This document shows, one piece after another, positions 17,469-27,121 of a stretch of DNA of 64,000 bases (position 1 is its first letter; each line of letters starts with the position of its first letter). The stretch lies in NCBI RefSeq assembly GCF_009604375.1, contig NZ_WEGH01000003.1, positions 558,001-622,000 on the forward strand, given 5' to 3'. The notes under the pieces are model-generated. The model had not been told where the DNA came from. It made no database searches and was given only the letters and a program-made list of their open reading frames with translations. The translations under genes and the position numbers were made by a program. Origin of the DNA: Actinomadura macrotermitis (GTDB lineage Bacteria > Actinomycetota > Actinomycetes > Streptosporangiales > Streptosporangiaceae).

Positions 17469-19074
17469 CGCCCGAGGCCCGCTGCCACATCTGCAGGTAG
17501 GCCTCGGCCCCCAGGGAGAGGTCCTCGGTGAGCGCCGGGCCGCCGATGTCGGTGGCGTCCTTCAGCCAGTCGGGCACCAGGCCGTAGTGCGCCACGCCGT
17601 CGGTGTTGAGGTCCCAGTTCCGCTCACCGGTGCGCAACTGGCGGACGGTGACCTTCTTGTCGAACGGCGAGGTGAAGGGGTAGCGGACCGCGCTGCCCTC
17701 GCGCCGCCCGGGCAGCGCGCCCATCCCGTTGGCGTCCAGCCCGTACCCGTAGCCGAACAGGTAGCGGCCGTCGCGCTGGGCCTTGGCGGCCTTCCACCCC
17801 TCGGTGAACGAGGCGGCGGTGGAGGCGTACGGGGCGACCATGCCGCCGAGCCGGTAGACCCGCCGCGCGTAGGCGGCGTCCATCCAGCTGTGCGAGGAGA
17901 TGACGCCCGAGTAGTGCGCCTGCTCCAGCAGGTCCAGCGTCCGGCCGGCCGCCTTGACGCTCATGTGGTCCACCTCGACGATCATCCCGCGCTTGATCAT
18001 GCCGCGGACCATGTGCTCGCCGAGCGCGGTGAGCCCGTTGACGTTGCAGTGCGGCGCCTTCGGATAGACCGGCAGCGTGATCCCGGCCGGCCGCAGGAAC
18101 CGCAGCGGCCCGGCGAGCGCGTCGTTGACCGGCGACAGCGTGCTGTCGTGCTGCGGGCCGGTGCAGGTGTCGGCCTGCCAGAACCGGCCGCTGCTGATGG
18201 CGTTGCCGGTGTTCACCAGCACGCCGGTGATCCCCTCGTCGAACCGGATGCCGCACAGCGCGTTGTCGAACTTGTGGCAGAGGAACATCGAGCTGACGCC
18301 GAGCCGGCGCACCTCGTCCAGGCCCCTGTCGATGTCGGCGGCGGTGCACTGCGGCTTGCCGAGCACCTGCTTGCAGCCGAACGGCTCGGAGGCCTCGATG
18401 CCGAGGACGACCGCCAGCTTGCCCTGCTTGATGACGGCCCGCGCCTCGGCGGGACCGCGCACGATCCGGAACCAGCCGCGCCCCGGCCCGCCGTTCTGCC
18501 GGTCGATGTAGTCCTGCAGCTCGCGGGTGCGGCGGGCCTCCAGCCGGATGGTGTCCATCTCGTCGCAGGAGTTCTTCTTCAGCGGGTACAGGTCGCACAG
18601 CACCCGGTTGGCGACCAGGTCGTTGACCAGGACCCGCTGCCCGGCCCGCCAGGACCGCTCGAGCCAGCGGTAGTAGGTCTGCTGGTGCGTCCGCGAGTCG
18701 TAGGCGGGCCAGTCCTTGAACGTCGGCCAGCCCCGGGTGTCGTGCGTGCCGAACGGGGTGCCGCGCCGGGTGAAGTTCTCGTACCAGGCGGGGACGCCGT
18801 TCGGCTCGTGGTCGGGGCAGTCGCGCAGGGCCGCGGCGGGCCCGTCGGGGTCCCAGGGCTTGCCGCACATGAGCCGGCCGCCGAACGCCTCGTAGGCCAT
18901 CGGGTGGGAGTGGGCGTCGATGTACCCGCGGACGCGGCCCTGCGCGTCGGTGCCGGTGAACGGCGCGCCGTCCACCCCCACGTCGGCGTCCGGCGGCGCG
19001 GCCCCGGACGCGGCCGGAGCGACCAGCAGGGACAGGAGCAGGATCGCCAGGACGACCGGATGCCTACGGGACAT
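17461..19074 (-). CDS. secreted metal-dependent hydrolase (amidohydrolase-like)
   Basis: A 537-residue exported protein. The ATG at 19074 is preferred because it gives a textbook signal peptide (MSRRHPVVLAILLLSLLVAPAASG) with cleavage near residue 24. A GTG ten codons upstream is possible. The mature domain has DAHSHPM near its start, a metal-binding HxH of the TIM-barrel hydrolases, further His in IVEVDHMSV and ISSHSWMD, and resembles membrane-dipeptidase/amidohydrolase folds. Several Cys in the middle could form disulfides. The substrate is unknown. It overlaps the convergent TetR gene at its 3' end. Confidence 0.75.
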   Translation of the reverse strand: MSRRHPVVLAILLLSLLVAPAASGAAPPDADVGVDGAPFTGTDAQGRVRGYIDAHSHPMAYEAFGGRLMCGKPWDPDGPAAALRDCPDHEPNGVPAWYENFTRRGTPFGTHDTRGWPTFKDWPAYDSRTHQQTYYRWLERSWRAGQRVLVNDLVANRVLCDLYPLKKNSCDEMDTIRLEARRTRELQDYIDRQNGGPGRGWFRIVRGPAEARAVIKQGKLAVVLGIEASEPFGCKQVLGKPQCTAADIDRGLDEVRRLGVSSMFLCHKFDNALCGIRFDEGITGVLVNTGNAISSGRFWQADTCTGPQHDSTLSPVNDALAGPLRFLRPAGITLPVYPKAPHCNVNGLTALGEHMVRGMIKRGMIVEVDHMSVKAAGRTLDLLEQAHYSGVISSHSWMDAAYARRVYRLGGMVAPYASTAASFTEGWKAAKAQRDGRYLFGYGYGLDANGMGALPGRREGSAVRYPFTSPFDKKVTVRQLRTGERNWDLNTDGVAHYGLVPDWLKDATDIGGPALTEDLSLGAEAYLQMWQRASGVR

Positions 19075-19238
19075 GCCACCACCCGAGGAGAATATGAATT
19101 TCACTCAGGTTGGCCGCGCCCCGGCGGCACTGTCAACGCACCCCGGAAATCTTGACAGATATTCACATCCGGCGGCCGCAGCCCCCTGCCCTTCTGCGCA
19201 CCGGCCGACTGTCGGTGCCCCGCCCTAGCATCCCCGCC

Positions 19239-19742
19239 ATGAGCATGATCGGAGAGTACGTCCGCCTGACCCCCGCCGAGCTGGAGCGCACGATCGGCGA
19301 CCCGGCCGCGGGCCGGGAGCTGGTCGACCGGCTGATCGAGGCGGAACTCGACGAGGCCCCCGGGCCGTCGAGGGCGCGCTGCCATGACATCGACAAGACC
19401 TGGCAGGCCCTGGACTTCCTGCTGCACCGTGCCGGGTTCCCCGTCGACATCGCCTACGGCGAGGAGCAGATCCCCGGCGCCGACGCCTGGGGGTACGGAC
19501 CGCCCCGCTACCTGACTCCCGAGCGGGTCCGCGCCGCCGTCGCGGCGTTCCCCGCGTTCCCCCACCACGCCCTGGCCGAGGGCGTCACCCCCGCGGACCT
19601 CGCCAAGGCCGACATCTACCCCCACATCGTGTGGGAGCGCGGCGAACCGCTGGAGTACGTGACCTACCACTACGCGTCGCTGGTGGAGTTCTTCCAGGCC
19701 GCGGCCCGCGACGGCCACGCCGTCGTCACCTGGATCGGTTAG
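19239..19742 (+). CDS. YfbM/DUF1877 family protein
   Basis: A 167-residue soluble protein with the DUF1877 pattern: MIGEYVRLTPAELE at the start, DIDKTWQALDFLL, AYGEEQIP, GYGPPRYLTPERV, and YVTYHYASLVEFFQAAA near the end. Members are widespread and of unknown biochemical function. The ATG at 19239 gives MSMIGEY; the second ATG two codons later is equally possible. It converges on groEL with a strong hairpin between. Confidence 0.85.
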   Translation: MSMIGEYVRLTPAELERTIGDPAAGRELVDRLIEAELDEAPGPSRARCHDIDKTWQALDFLLHRAGFPVDIAYGEEQIPGADAWGYGPPRYLTPERVRAAVAAFPAFPHHALAEGVTPADLAKADIYPHIVWERGEPLEYVTYHYASLVEFFQAAARDGHAVVTWIG

Positions 19743-19749
19743 CGCGGCC

Positions 19750-19789
19750 GCCGGGTAGAGGCGGCTTCCCAGGGCCGCCTCTACCCGGC
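19750..19789. terminator. bidirectional terminator hairpin
   Basis: A 16-bp perfect stem (arms 19750-19765 and 19774-19789, CCGGGTAGAGGCGGC and its complement) encloses an eight-base loop between the convergent DUF1877 and groEL genes. No T-run follows on either strand. Confidence 0.8.
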
Positions 19790-19795
19790 ACGGGG

Positions 19796-21421
<1,626 letters not shown>

Positions 21422-21498
21422 GTCTCCTCCTTCACCTGACCGGGAGGGACGGCGCCCGCGACGGACGGCCTGCGCACAGGCCTCGCCGCCCCACCCGC

Positions 21499-21525
21499 CT
21501 GGCACTCTCCGGAGTCGAGTGCCAG
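21499..21525. promoter_or_regulatory. CIRCE element (HrcA operator)
   Basis: CTGGCACTC, nine bases, GAGTGCCAG: a perfect 9-bp inverted repeat matching the CIRCE consensus TTAGCACTC-N9-GAGTGCTAA at seven of nine positions in each arm, with the exact N9 spacer. It lies upstream of groEL on its 5' side. CIRCE is the binding site of the HrcA repressor. Confidence 0.93.
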
Positions 21526-21553
21526 TCGACTGCGGCACACTCTACTCACAAAC

Positions 21554-21586
21554 TTGCGTGCCACGCACTTAATGCGCGGCACGCAA
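21554..21586. promoter_or_regulatory. 33-bp palindromic operator between groEL and a TetR gene
   Basis: The arms TTGCGTGCC (21554-21562) and GGCACGCAA (21578-21586) flank CGCA and TGCG; 14 of 16 symmetric pairs match around the centre at 21570. It sits 21 bp before the TetR start (21608) and about 28 bp beyond CIRCE, seen from groEL. It is probably the TetR autorepression site and could also affect groEL. Confidence 0.72.
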
Positions 21587-21607
21587 AAAGTGGATAGGGT
21601 GACGGGC

Positions 21608-22195
21608 ATGAACGACGGTGAACCCGCGGACCTGCGGACCCGCAACAAGCAGACGACCCGCGAAGCGATCAGCACCGCCGCGCTCCGCCTGGCCATCGAG
21701 CAGGGCCCCCAGGGCCTCGCCCTCGTGCGGGTGCGCGACATCGCCGAGGCGGCCGGGGTGTCGCCCCGCACCTACAACAACTACTTCGCCAGCCGGGAGG
21801 AGGCGATCTGCGCCCTGGAGACCGACCGCGCCCGGCGCCTCGGCCGGGCGCTGCGCTCCAGGCCGGCCGGCGAACCGCTCGGCCAGGCCATCGAGGCGGC
21901 CGTGATCGAGCACTACACCGGCCCGGAGCCCGACAAGGCCGGCCTGCAGCTGATGATGTCCGAGCCCGGCCTCGAAAGGGAGGTCCTGAAGGCCTTCACG
22001 GCGGCCGAGGAACCCCTGGCCGAAGCGATCGCCGAACGCACCGGCGCCGACCCCGAGCGCGACCTCTATCCCCAGGTCATGGCGGCGGCGATCGCCGCCG
22101 CCATCAGAACCGCCGCCCGGCACTGGCTCGGCACGCGGACCACCGACTCGTTCGCCGACATACTCCGCCCCGCCCTGAGGCACGTCCTCCCGTAA
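21608..22195 (+). CDS. TetR family transcriptional regulator
   Basis: A 195-residue TetR regulator: helix-turn-helix VRVRDIAEAAGVSPRTYNNYFASREEAI after a polar arm (LRTRNKQTTREAISTAALRLA). The ATG at 21608 is chosen because the frame upstream crosses the large palindrome. The YNNYFxSREEA pattern is common in actinobacterial TetR/AcrR proteins. It is divergent from groEL, sharing a roughly 185-bp region that holds CIRCE and a 33-bp palindrome. The next gene on the other side is an SDR on the opposite strand. Confidence 0.9.
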   Translation: MNDGEPADLRTRNKQTTREAISTAALRLAIEQGPQGLALVRVRDIAEAAGVSPRTYNNYFASREEAICALETDRARRLGRALRSRPAGEPLGQAIEAAVIEHYTGPEPDKAGLQLMMSEPGLEREVLKAFTAAEEPLAEAIAERTGADPERDLYPQVMAAAIAAAIRTAARHWLGTRTTDSFADILRPALRHVLP

Positions 22196-22276
22196 CGCCC
22201 GCGCCCGCCCGGCGCCCCTTCGACCAGGCCGACACGGTCCGGCCGTGGGCGCCCGGGTCGGCGGTGCGGGGACGCA

Positions 22277-23071
22277 TCAGGTCGCGGAGGCTCCACCGTC
22301 GACGGGCAGGACAGTGCCGGTGATCCAGCGAGACTCGTCAGACAGCAGATAGAGGGCCACGCGCGCCATGTCGTCGGGCAAGGCGATGAAGTTGAGAGGA
22401 GTCTGGGCGGCCATCGCACGCTTGGCCTCGTCGGTGGGCAGCCACTGTTCGAGCATCTCGCTCAAAGTGGCGGCCGGGGCGATGGCATTGACCCGGATGT
22501 TCTGCGCGGCGTAGCCGACCGCGGCACTCTTGGTGAGGCTGTTGACACCCCACTTGGTGGCGCCGTAGGACGTCAGGGCCGGCGCGGCCACCAGGCCACC
22601 GATCGAGGAGGTGTTGACGATCGCGCCGCCCTCGCCCGCCAGCATCGCCCTGATCTGATACTTCATGGCGAGGAACGTGCCGCGCAGGTTGACCGCGACG
22701 ACCCGATCGAAGTCGGCGGCCTCGGTCTCGTGCAACCGGCCCGCTCCACCGACGCCGGCGGCGTTGAAAGCGCCGTCCAGGCCTCCCATGCGTTCCACCG
22801 CGACGTTCACGGCCTCGGCGATGGATTCCTCGTCGGTGACGTCGCCGACGACGAACGAGGCGTCCCCGCCCTCGGCGGTGACCTCCTTGCACAACGCGGC
22901 GAGCCGCTCCTCCCGGCGGGCGGTGGCGATCACTGCGGCCCCCTCTGCGGCGAAGCGACGCACGGCCGCCGCGCCGATGCCGCTCGACGCGCCGACGACC
23001 AGGACCCTGCGTCCCTTGAGGCGGTCTCCCTTGTACGCGAGCGGGGTGGGGTTGATGTTGTCGACTGCCAT
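22277..23071 (-). CDS. short-chain dehydrogenase/reductase
   Basis: A 264-residue classical SDR: cofactor motif VVGASSGIGAAAVRRFA, NAAGVGG in the NNAG position, active site Ser in NTSSIGG and Tyr-x-x-x-Lys in SYGATKWG, and a C-terminal TGTVLPVDGGASAT. The ATG at 23071 has GGAGG five bases upstream. NAD(P)(H)-dependent oxidoreduction of an unknown alcohol or ketone is expected. Third-position G/C is visibly lower than in neighbouring genes (several GGT, AGT, AAT and TAT codons), which hints at a different origin. It has no co-oriented neighbour, and the 280 bp upstream hold nothing I recognise. Confidence 0.9.
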   Translation of the reverse strand: MAVDNINPTPLAYKGDRLKGRRVLVVGASSGIGAAAVRRFAAEGAAVIATARREERLAALCKEVTAEGGDASFVVGDVTDEESIAEAVNVAVERMGGLDGAFNAAGVGGAGRLHETEAADFDRVVAVNLRGTFLAMKYQIRAMLAGEGGAIVNTSSIGGLVAAPALTSYGATKWGVNSLTKSAAVGYAAQNIRVNAIAPAATLSEMLEQWLPTDEAKRAMAAQTPLNFIALPDDMARVALYLLSDESRWITGTVLPVDGGASAT

Positions 23072-23351
23072 GAGATCCTCCATTGGCCGGAAAGTCAGGC
23101 GGTGCGGCGCCAAAAGACGCGCTCTCCATCGATCCGCACCAGCTCGGCAGCCTTAGGAACGCATCGGGAACGAGACGAACCTCAAGTCAAGCCCCGCATG
23201 CCCCGAGCATCTCCTCTGAAGGCTGTCTCGTCACTGTGTGGTGAAGCGGGCTGTGATGGTCGGTCAGCCGGCCACCGCGCCTCAACCGCTGACAGCACCT
23301 GCACCACACCAGGACATCGCCCCGGTCCACCCCACAGTTACGACACGGCCT

Positions 23352-24026
23352 TTAGGCGGGGCGGCTGCGGCGGGGCAGGGCGTCCAGGGCGGTGATGAGC
23401 AGGTCCAGGCCGAACTCGAAGTCGGTCTCGGGGTCGTGCCGCGACAGTTCCGCCGACAGCGCCACGACGTGCGGGTACTCGGCCGGGTCGAGGCCGGGGT
23501 AGACGCCGGCCAGGCCCTCGGGCAGCCGGTCCAGGACCTCGACCGTGCTGGTCTCGCGCAGCTGGGCGCCGAGGGCGTAGGCCAGCAGGGCGCGCATGAT
23601 GCGCACCGAGGTGGGGCCGTCGAAGCCGGCCGCGTCGGCGAGGGCGAGGGCGCGCTCGGCCGGGCGCAGCGCCACCGGGGTCTCGATCTTGTGGGTGAAC
23701 AGGACCGTGATGCAGCGCGGATGGTCGTGCGCGGCCTTGCGGAAGGCGCGGATGAGGGCGCGGGCCTGGTCGCGCCAGTCCAGTTCGGCGGGGTCGGCGA
23801 CCTCCAGGTCCATGCCGGCGACGACGTAGGCGGCCACCCCCTCCAGGAGGGCGGCCTTGTTCGGCACGTGGTTGTACAGCGACATCACCGCCACGCCCAC
23901 CTCGGCGGCGACGGCGCGCATGGACAGGGCCTCGACTCCGGAGCGCTCGATCAGGTCGACGGCCGCCTGCACGATCCGCGCGCGGGTGAGGGCCGGCCGC
24001 GTCTCCGGAACGTCTTTCCTTGCCAT
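23352..24026 (-). CDS. TetR family transcriptional regulator
   Basis: A 224-residue TetR regulator with the helix-turn-helix VDLIERSGVEALSMRAVAAEVGVAVMSLYNHVPNKAALLEGV, the LYNHVxxKxxLL form seen in TetR proteins with the TetR_C ligand domain. The ATG at 24026 is chosen as the one directly before the conserved arm; an upstream start would run into the operator repeats. It is divergent from the ferritin-like oxygenase gene and the 106-bp gap contains tandem palindromes, so it probably represses that gene and itself. Confidence 0.9.
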   Translation of the reverse strand: MARKDVPETRPALTRARIVQAAVDLIERSGVEALSMRAVAAEVGVAVMSLYNHVPNKAALLEGVAAYVVAGMDLEVADPAELDWRDQARALIRAFRKAAHDHPRCITVLFTHKIETPVALRPAERALALADAAGFDGPTSVRIMRALLAYALGAQLRETSTVEVLDRLPEGLAGVYPGLDPAEYPHVVALSAELSRHDPETDFEFGLDLLITALDALPRRSRPA

Positions 24027-24046
24027 CCGACCGCCTTCTGTGCCAT

Positions 24047-24110
24047 TGACACGGTAAGTACCCCATGACACGGTACGTACAACGTACGTCGGACGTACAT
24101 CGTACGTAGG
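24047..24110. promoter_or_regulatory. tandem TetR operators between TetR and diiron oxygenase genes
   Basis: Two perfect palindromes ACGTAC-N3-GTACGT lie at 24075-24089 (N3 = aac) and 24093-24107 (N3 = atc), within an exactly tandem 18-bp repeat (24075-24092 and 24093-24110; two mismatches). Just to the left is another direct repeat, TGACACGGTAAGTAC (24047-24061) and TGACACGGTACGTAC (24066-24080), 19 bp apart. The arrangement suggests cooperative binding of several dimers. Confidence 0.78.
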
Positions 24111-24132
24111 CTCTCCCGCGGAGGTACCACCC

Positions 24133-25242
24133 GTGTCGACCCATGACCTCTACACCGACCCGGTCCCCACGTCCACCTGGGACGTGCCGCTCGCCGGGGA
24201 CACCCGGTTCACCTGGGAGTACGACGACGGCCGCGACCGGCTCCTCGCCCTGTACCAGAAGGGCAAGGACAAGCAGTGGGACTCGGTCAAGCGCATCGAC
24301 TGGGACCTGGAGGTCGACCCGGGCAACGCGCTCGGCATCCCCGACCAGGCCCTCGCCATCTACGGCACACCGTACTGGGACAAGATGGGCGACAAGGACC
24401 GCCGGCTGCTGCGCCAGCACTCCACCTCGTGGCAGTTCTCCCAGTTCGTGCACGGCGAGCAGGGCGCGATGATCACCGCCGCCCGGATCGTGGAGACGGT
24501 GCCCGACCTGGACGCCAAGTTCTACTCGGCCACCCAGACCATGGACGAGGCCCGGCACGTGGAGATCTTCTCCCGCTTCCTGCAGGACAAGATCGGGATG
24601 GTCTACCCGATCAACACCAAGCTGCAGGACCTGCTGACCGAGACGCTGAGCGACGCGCGCTGGGACATGCCCTACCTCGGCATGCAGGTGCTGATCGAGG
24701 GCCTGGCGCTCGCCGCGTTCGGCGTCATCCGCGACGTCACGACCAAGCCGCTGCCGAAGCAGATCCTGTCCTACGTCATGCAGGACGAGGCGCGGCACGT
24801 CGCGTTCGGCCGCCTCGCCCTGCGCGACTACTACAAGGAGCTGTCGGCGCCGGAGCTGAAGGAGCGCGAGGAGTTCGTCATCGACGGCTGCTACCTGATG
24901 CGCGACCGCATCCGCGGCCGGGAGATCTGGACGAACTTCGGCATCGACTCGAACGAGGTCGACGAGCTGGTGCGGAACTCTCCCTACATGCGGATGTTCC
25001 AGAGCCTGCTGTTCAGCCGGATCGTGCCGTGCGTGAAGGACATCGGCCTGTGGAGCCCGCGCATCCAGGCCACGTTCGAGGAGATGGGCGTGCTGGAGGC
25101 GTCCAGGTCCGACCTGGAGGCGCTGATGCGCCAGGACGAGGAGCTCGCCGAGAAGCTCGACGCCGAGCGCTTCGCGGCCGAGGAGGCCGACCGCAAGGCC
25201 GAGGTCGACGCCGTCATCGCCGAGGAGATCGCCGCCTCCTAG
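24133..25242 (+). CDS. ferritin-like diiron protein (AurF/R2-type oxygenase-like)
   Basis: A 369-residue protein with a duplicated diiron motif: a Glu (HGEQGAM) followed by DEARH (MDEARHVEIF), then Glu (LIEGLALAAFG) followed by DEARH (QDEARHVAFG) about 30 residues later. This E-x(about 30)-ExxH pattern repeated is that of ferritin-like diiron-carboxylate oxygenases such as AurF-type N-oxygenases, so an O2-dependent oxidation is likely but the substrate is unknown. The last 40 residues are a charged Glu/Ala helix. The start is GTG at 24133, close after the operator array. Its stop overlaps that of the convergent phosphopantetheinyl transferase by four bases. Confidence 0.82.
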   Translation: MSTHDLYTDPVPTSTWDVPLAGDTRFTWEYDDGRDRLLALYQKGKDKQWDSVKRIDWDLEVDPGNALGIPDQALAIYGTPYWDKMGDKDRRLLRQHSTSWQFSQFVHGEQGAMITAARIVETVPDLDAKFYSATQTMDEARHVEIFSRFLQDKIGMVYPINTKLQDLLTETLSDARWDMPYLGMQVLIEGLALAAFGVIRDVTTKPLPKQILSYVMQDEARHVAFGRLALRDYYKELSAPELKEREEFVIDGCYLMRDRIRGREIWTNFGIDSNEVDELVRNSPYMRMFQSLLFSRIVPCVKDIGLWSPRIQATFEEMGVLEASRSDLEALMRQDEELAEKLDAERFAAEEADRKAEVDAVIAEEIAAS

Positions 25243-25910
25243 CCGGCCGGGGCGAAGGGGCGTTCCTGGACGGGGACCTCGGCGGGGTGGTCCAGCAGGG
25301 CCAGGCAGGCGGTGTGGCCGGGGCCCGGGTCCAGGGCGTGCAGGGTGAAGCGGGCCGCCAGGTCGGGGCGGCCCTCCCAGGCGAGCAGGCGGGGCGGGGC
25401 GGACGGGGGCGACACGCGCAGGTTCGTGAAGGGCTCGCGCAGGCCGTCGCCGGTGGCCTTGGTGAGGGCCTCCTTGCGCGTCCAGTAGGCGAGCAGGTCG
25501 GCCTCGGCCGCGGCGGACTCGCCGGGCGCCAGGAGGTGGCCGGCGATGTCGGCCGTCATCCGGCCGGTCGCGGCCTCGACGTCCACGCCGAGCGGGCCGT
25601 GCGGGGACAGCGCCACCGCGACCCGGTCGCCCGAGTGCGAGACCGACAGGTGCGGGCCGCCCGCGACGCGGGGGGCGCCGTGCGGCGCGCCGCAGTCCGC
25701 GCAGGTGCGGTCGAGGGGAACACGTTCCGGTGCGACGCCGAGCAGCGGCGCGAGCGCGGTGCGGCTCATCGCGACGCCGAGCGTGAACCGGTCCTGGTCC
25801 TGCGGGCGCTGGTAGCGGTCGCGGCGGGCGCGTTCCACCGGGTTCAGCAGCGCGATCAGCGCGGGGGTCGCGGCGGCCGGGTCTGCCCACCAGACGGTAA
25901 CCGGTTCCAC
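25239..25910 (-). CDS. 4'-phosphopantetheinyl transferase, Sfp type
   Basis: A 223-residue enzyme with the family motifs PHLSVSHSGD, PLGVDVEAATG (Mg-binding Asp and Glu) and YWTRKEALTKATGDGL. It transfers phosphopantetheine from CoA to a Ser on carrier proteins of PKS, NRPS or fatty acid synthesis. The GTG at 25910 has GGAGAG about six bases upstream; a GTG nine codons earlier is the alternative. A Cys pair in RTCADCGAPHGAPR is typical of several actinobacterial members. No carrier-protein gene is in the window, so it may serve distant clusters. Confidence 0.9.
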   Translation of the reverse strand: MEPVTVWWADPAAATPALIALLNPVERARRDRYQRPQDQDRFTLGVAMSRTALAPLLGVAPERVPLDRTCADCGAPHGAPRVAGGPHLSVSHSGDRVAVALSPHGPLGVDVEAATGRMTADIAGHLLAPGESAAAEADLLAYWTRKEALTKATGDGLREPFTNLRVSPPSAPPRLLAWEGRPDLAARFTLHALDPGPGHTACLALLDHPAEVPVQERPFAPAG

Positions 25911-26236
25911 TTGACTCTCCGCTCCGTGCGCTGTCACGGCCGGGTCCCGGCCGCGGTCGGCCCCCGGGAGATCACGGGGGCCACCGGGCATCGTACGCCC
26001 GGCGGCCCCTGCACACTGCGTGGCGGGTGCTCCCGCCCCTCACCTGGGGTCATCACACCCAGGACACACCTGCCGGTTTCGCGGCCACGGCGTCGACCTC
26101 CTCCTCCCAGGCGTTCACACGACGACCGGGTTCCGTCACACCGGCCCCGGCCGTCATCTCCCTCCCCTTTACGGAACACCCTAGGAGGGATTGACAGTAC
26201 ATAAGCCATGATCGGCCAATTGAGGTCACAAATGGT
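25911..26236. other. 326-bp gap between phosphopantetheinyl transferase and a membrane protein gene
   Basis: The gap lies upstream of the transferase and downstream of the gene at 26237, both on the minus strand. It holds one small frame with a good ribosome site (26053-26157, listed separately). TTGACA at about 26190 on the plus strand has no convincing -10 partner. No hairpin terminator, tRNA or riboswitch was recognised. Confidence 0.5.
26053..26157 (-). CDS. candidate small ORF (34 aa), unknown
   Basis: A 34-codon frame (begins MTAGAGVTEPGRR, ends GVSWV) is preceded by GGGGAGGGAG directly before the ATG, the strongest ribosome site in this gap. The peptide is acidic in its middle (WEEEVDAV) and has no signal peptide. 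About three quarters of its third positions are G or C, below the window norm, so coding is uncertain. It is co-oriented with the phosphopantetheinyl transferase about 140 bp downstream. I do not recognise it. Confidence 0.3.
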   Translation of the reverse strand: MTAGAGVTEPGRRVNAWEEEVDAVAAKPAGVSWV

Positions 26237-27016
26237 TCATCGGTAGGTCTTCATCACTTCCCGGGCGACCTGCGCCGCCTTTGCCAGGCAGGCGCGCTCG
26301 CGCCCGGCGGCGTCGCCCTTGGCCGGCACCATTTCGCTGTAGCCCACCGTCACCACGGCGTTGCGCAGCCGCATGGTCACCTCGCCGACGGCCGTCGGCT
26401 GCCCCTTGTCGACCTTGAACAGGCGGAACGCCTCGTCGCCGAGGCCGCTCGTCCGCTCCAGGGTGAGCACCCGGGCCAGGTCGTTGTCGCGGGCCTGCGC
26501 CCACTGCGAGGCGAAGAAGCGGCGCGCGTCCTCCACCGGGGCGGCGCTGTTGGACGGCGCGCTCAGGCGCGCCTCGACCCGCAGCCAGCGGAACGGGCCC
26601 CGGGTCGCGGTGTAGGTGCACGTGGTGAGGATCTCATTGGCGCCCTGGTCGCGGCGGGCGGACGGCACCAGGGTGCGCACGGTCGCCGGCGACGGCGCGC
26701 CGCACACCGGCGGCAGCGCGGCAAGGGGGCGCACCGGGGCCGCCGTGGTGGGCGCCGGACTCGGCCGCGTGGTGGACGGCGGGGCGCTCGTCGGCGGCGC
26801 GCTCGCCCGCGGGGCACTGGACGGCGGAGTGGAGCGTGCCACCGTGCGGCCCTCGTCGCCACCGGGGGCCAGCAGGAACACCGTCCCCGCGGCGAGCGCG
26901 AACGCGGCCAGCCCGACGATCCACGCGAGCAGCCGCGGCCGGCGGGCCGGCGACGGCGGCTCGGGCGCCGAATAGACCCGTTGAAATGGCTCCGACGGAC
27001 GCGGAAGGCCCACCAC
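26237..27016 (-). CDS. membrane-anchored protein with Ser/Thr/Pro linker, DUF3558-like
   Basis: A 259-residue protein: a short cytoplasmic N-terminus with prolines and arginines, one transmembrane helix (about residues 28-50), a Pro/Ser/Thr/Ala linker (about 58-98) typical of wall-spanning segments, then an extracytoplasmic domain with two early Cys (PPVCGAP and TTCTYTATRGP), probably a disulfide, as in DUF3558-type lipoprotein domains. The function is unknown. Two adjacent GTG codons (27016 and 27013) follow AAGGAG, and either may be the start. It is divergent from ligB. Confidence 0.65.
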   Translation of the reverse strand: MVGLPRPSEPFQRVYSAPEPPSPARRPRLLAWIVGLAAFALAAGTVFLLAPGGDEGRTVARSTPPSSAPRASAPPTSAPPSTTRPSPAPTTAAPVRPLAALPPVCGAPSPATVRTLVPSARRDQGANEILTTCTYTATRGPFRWLRVEARLSAPSNSAAPVEDARRFFASQWAQARDNDLARVLTLERTSGLGDEAFRLFKVDKGQPTAVGEVTMRLRNAVVTVGYSEMVPAKGDAAGRERACLAKAAQVAREVMKTYR

Positions 27017-27121
27017 GGCTCCTTAATCCCCCGATTGCCCCTACCCGTTGAAAAGGTATTCAGCCCGGCGCCGTCTGACCAGACTCCCCGCCGCCTCGTA
27101 ATGTCGGACCCGGGCGACACA

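Noticed and set aside
19131..19158. CTGTCAA and TTGACAG inverted repeat between the secreted hydrolase and DUF1877 genes, as divergent promoters
   Set aside because: Both arms hold a TTGACA box, but neither has a convincing -10 at 16-18 bp, and the 14-base inner spacing gives no better operator.
25934..26209. 91-codon minus-strand frame in the gap before the transferase gene
   Set aside because: The composition is Arg/Gly/Pro-rich without structure, there is no ribosome site at its ATG, and the better candidate in the region is the 34-codon frame in another register.
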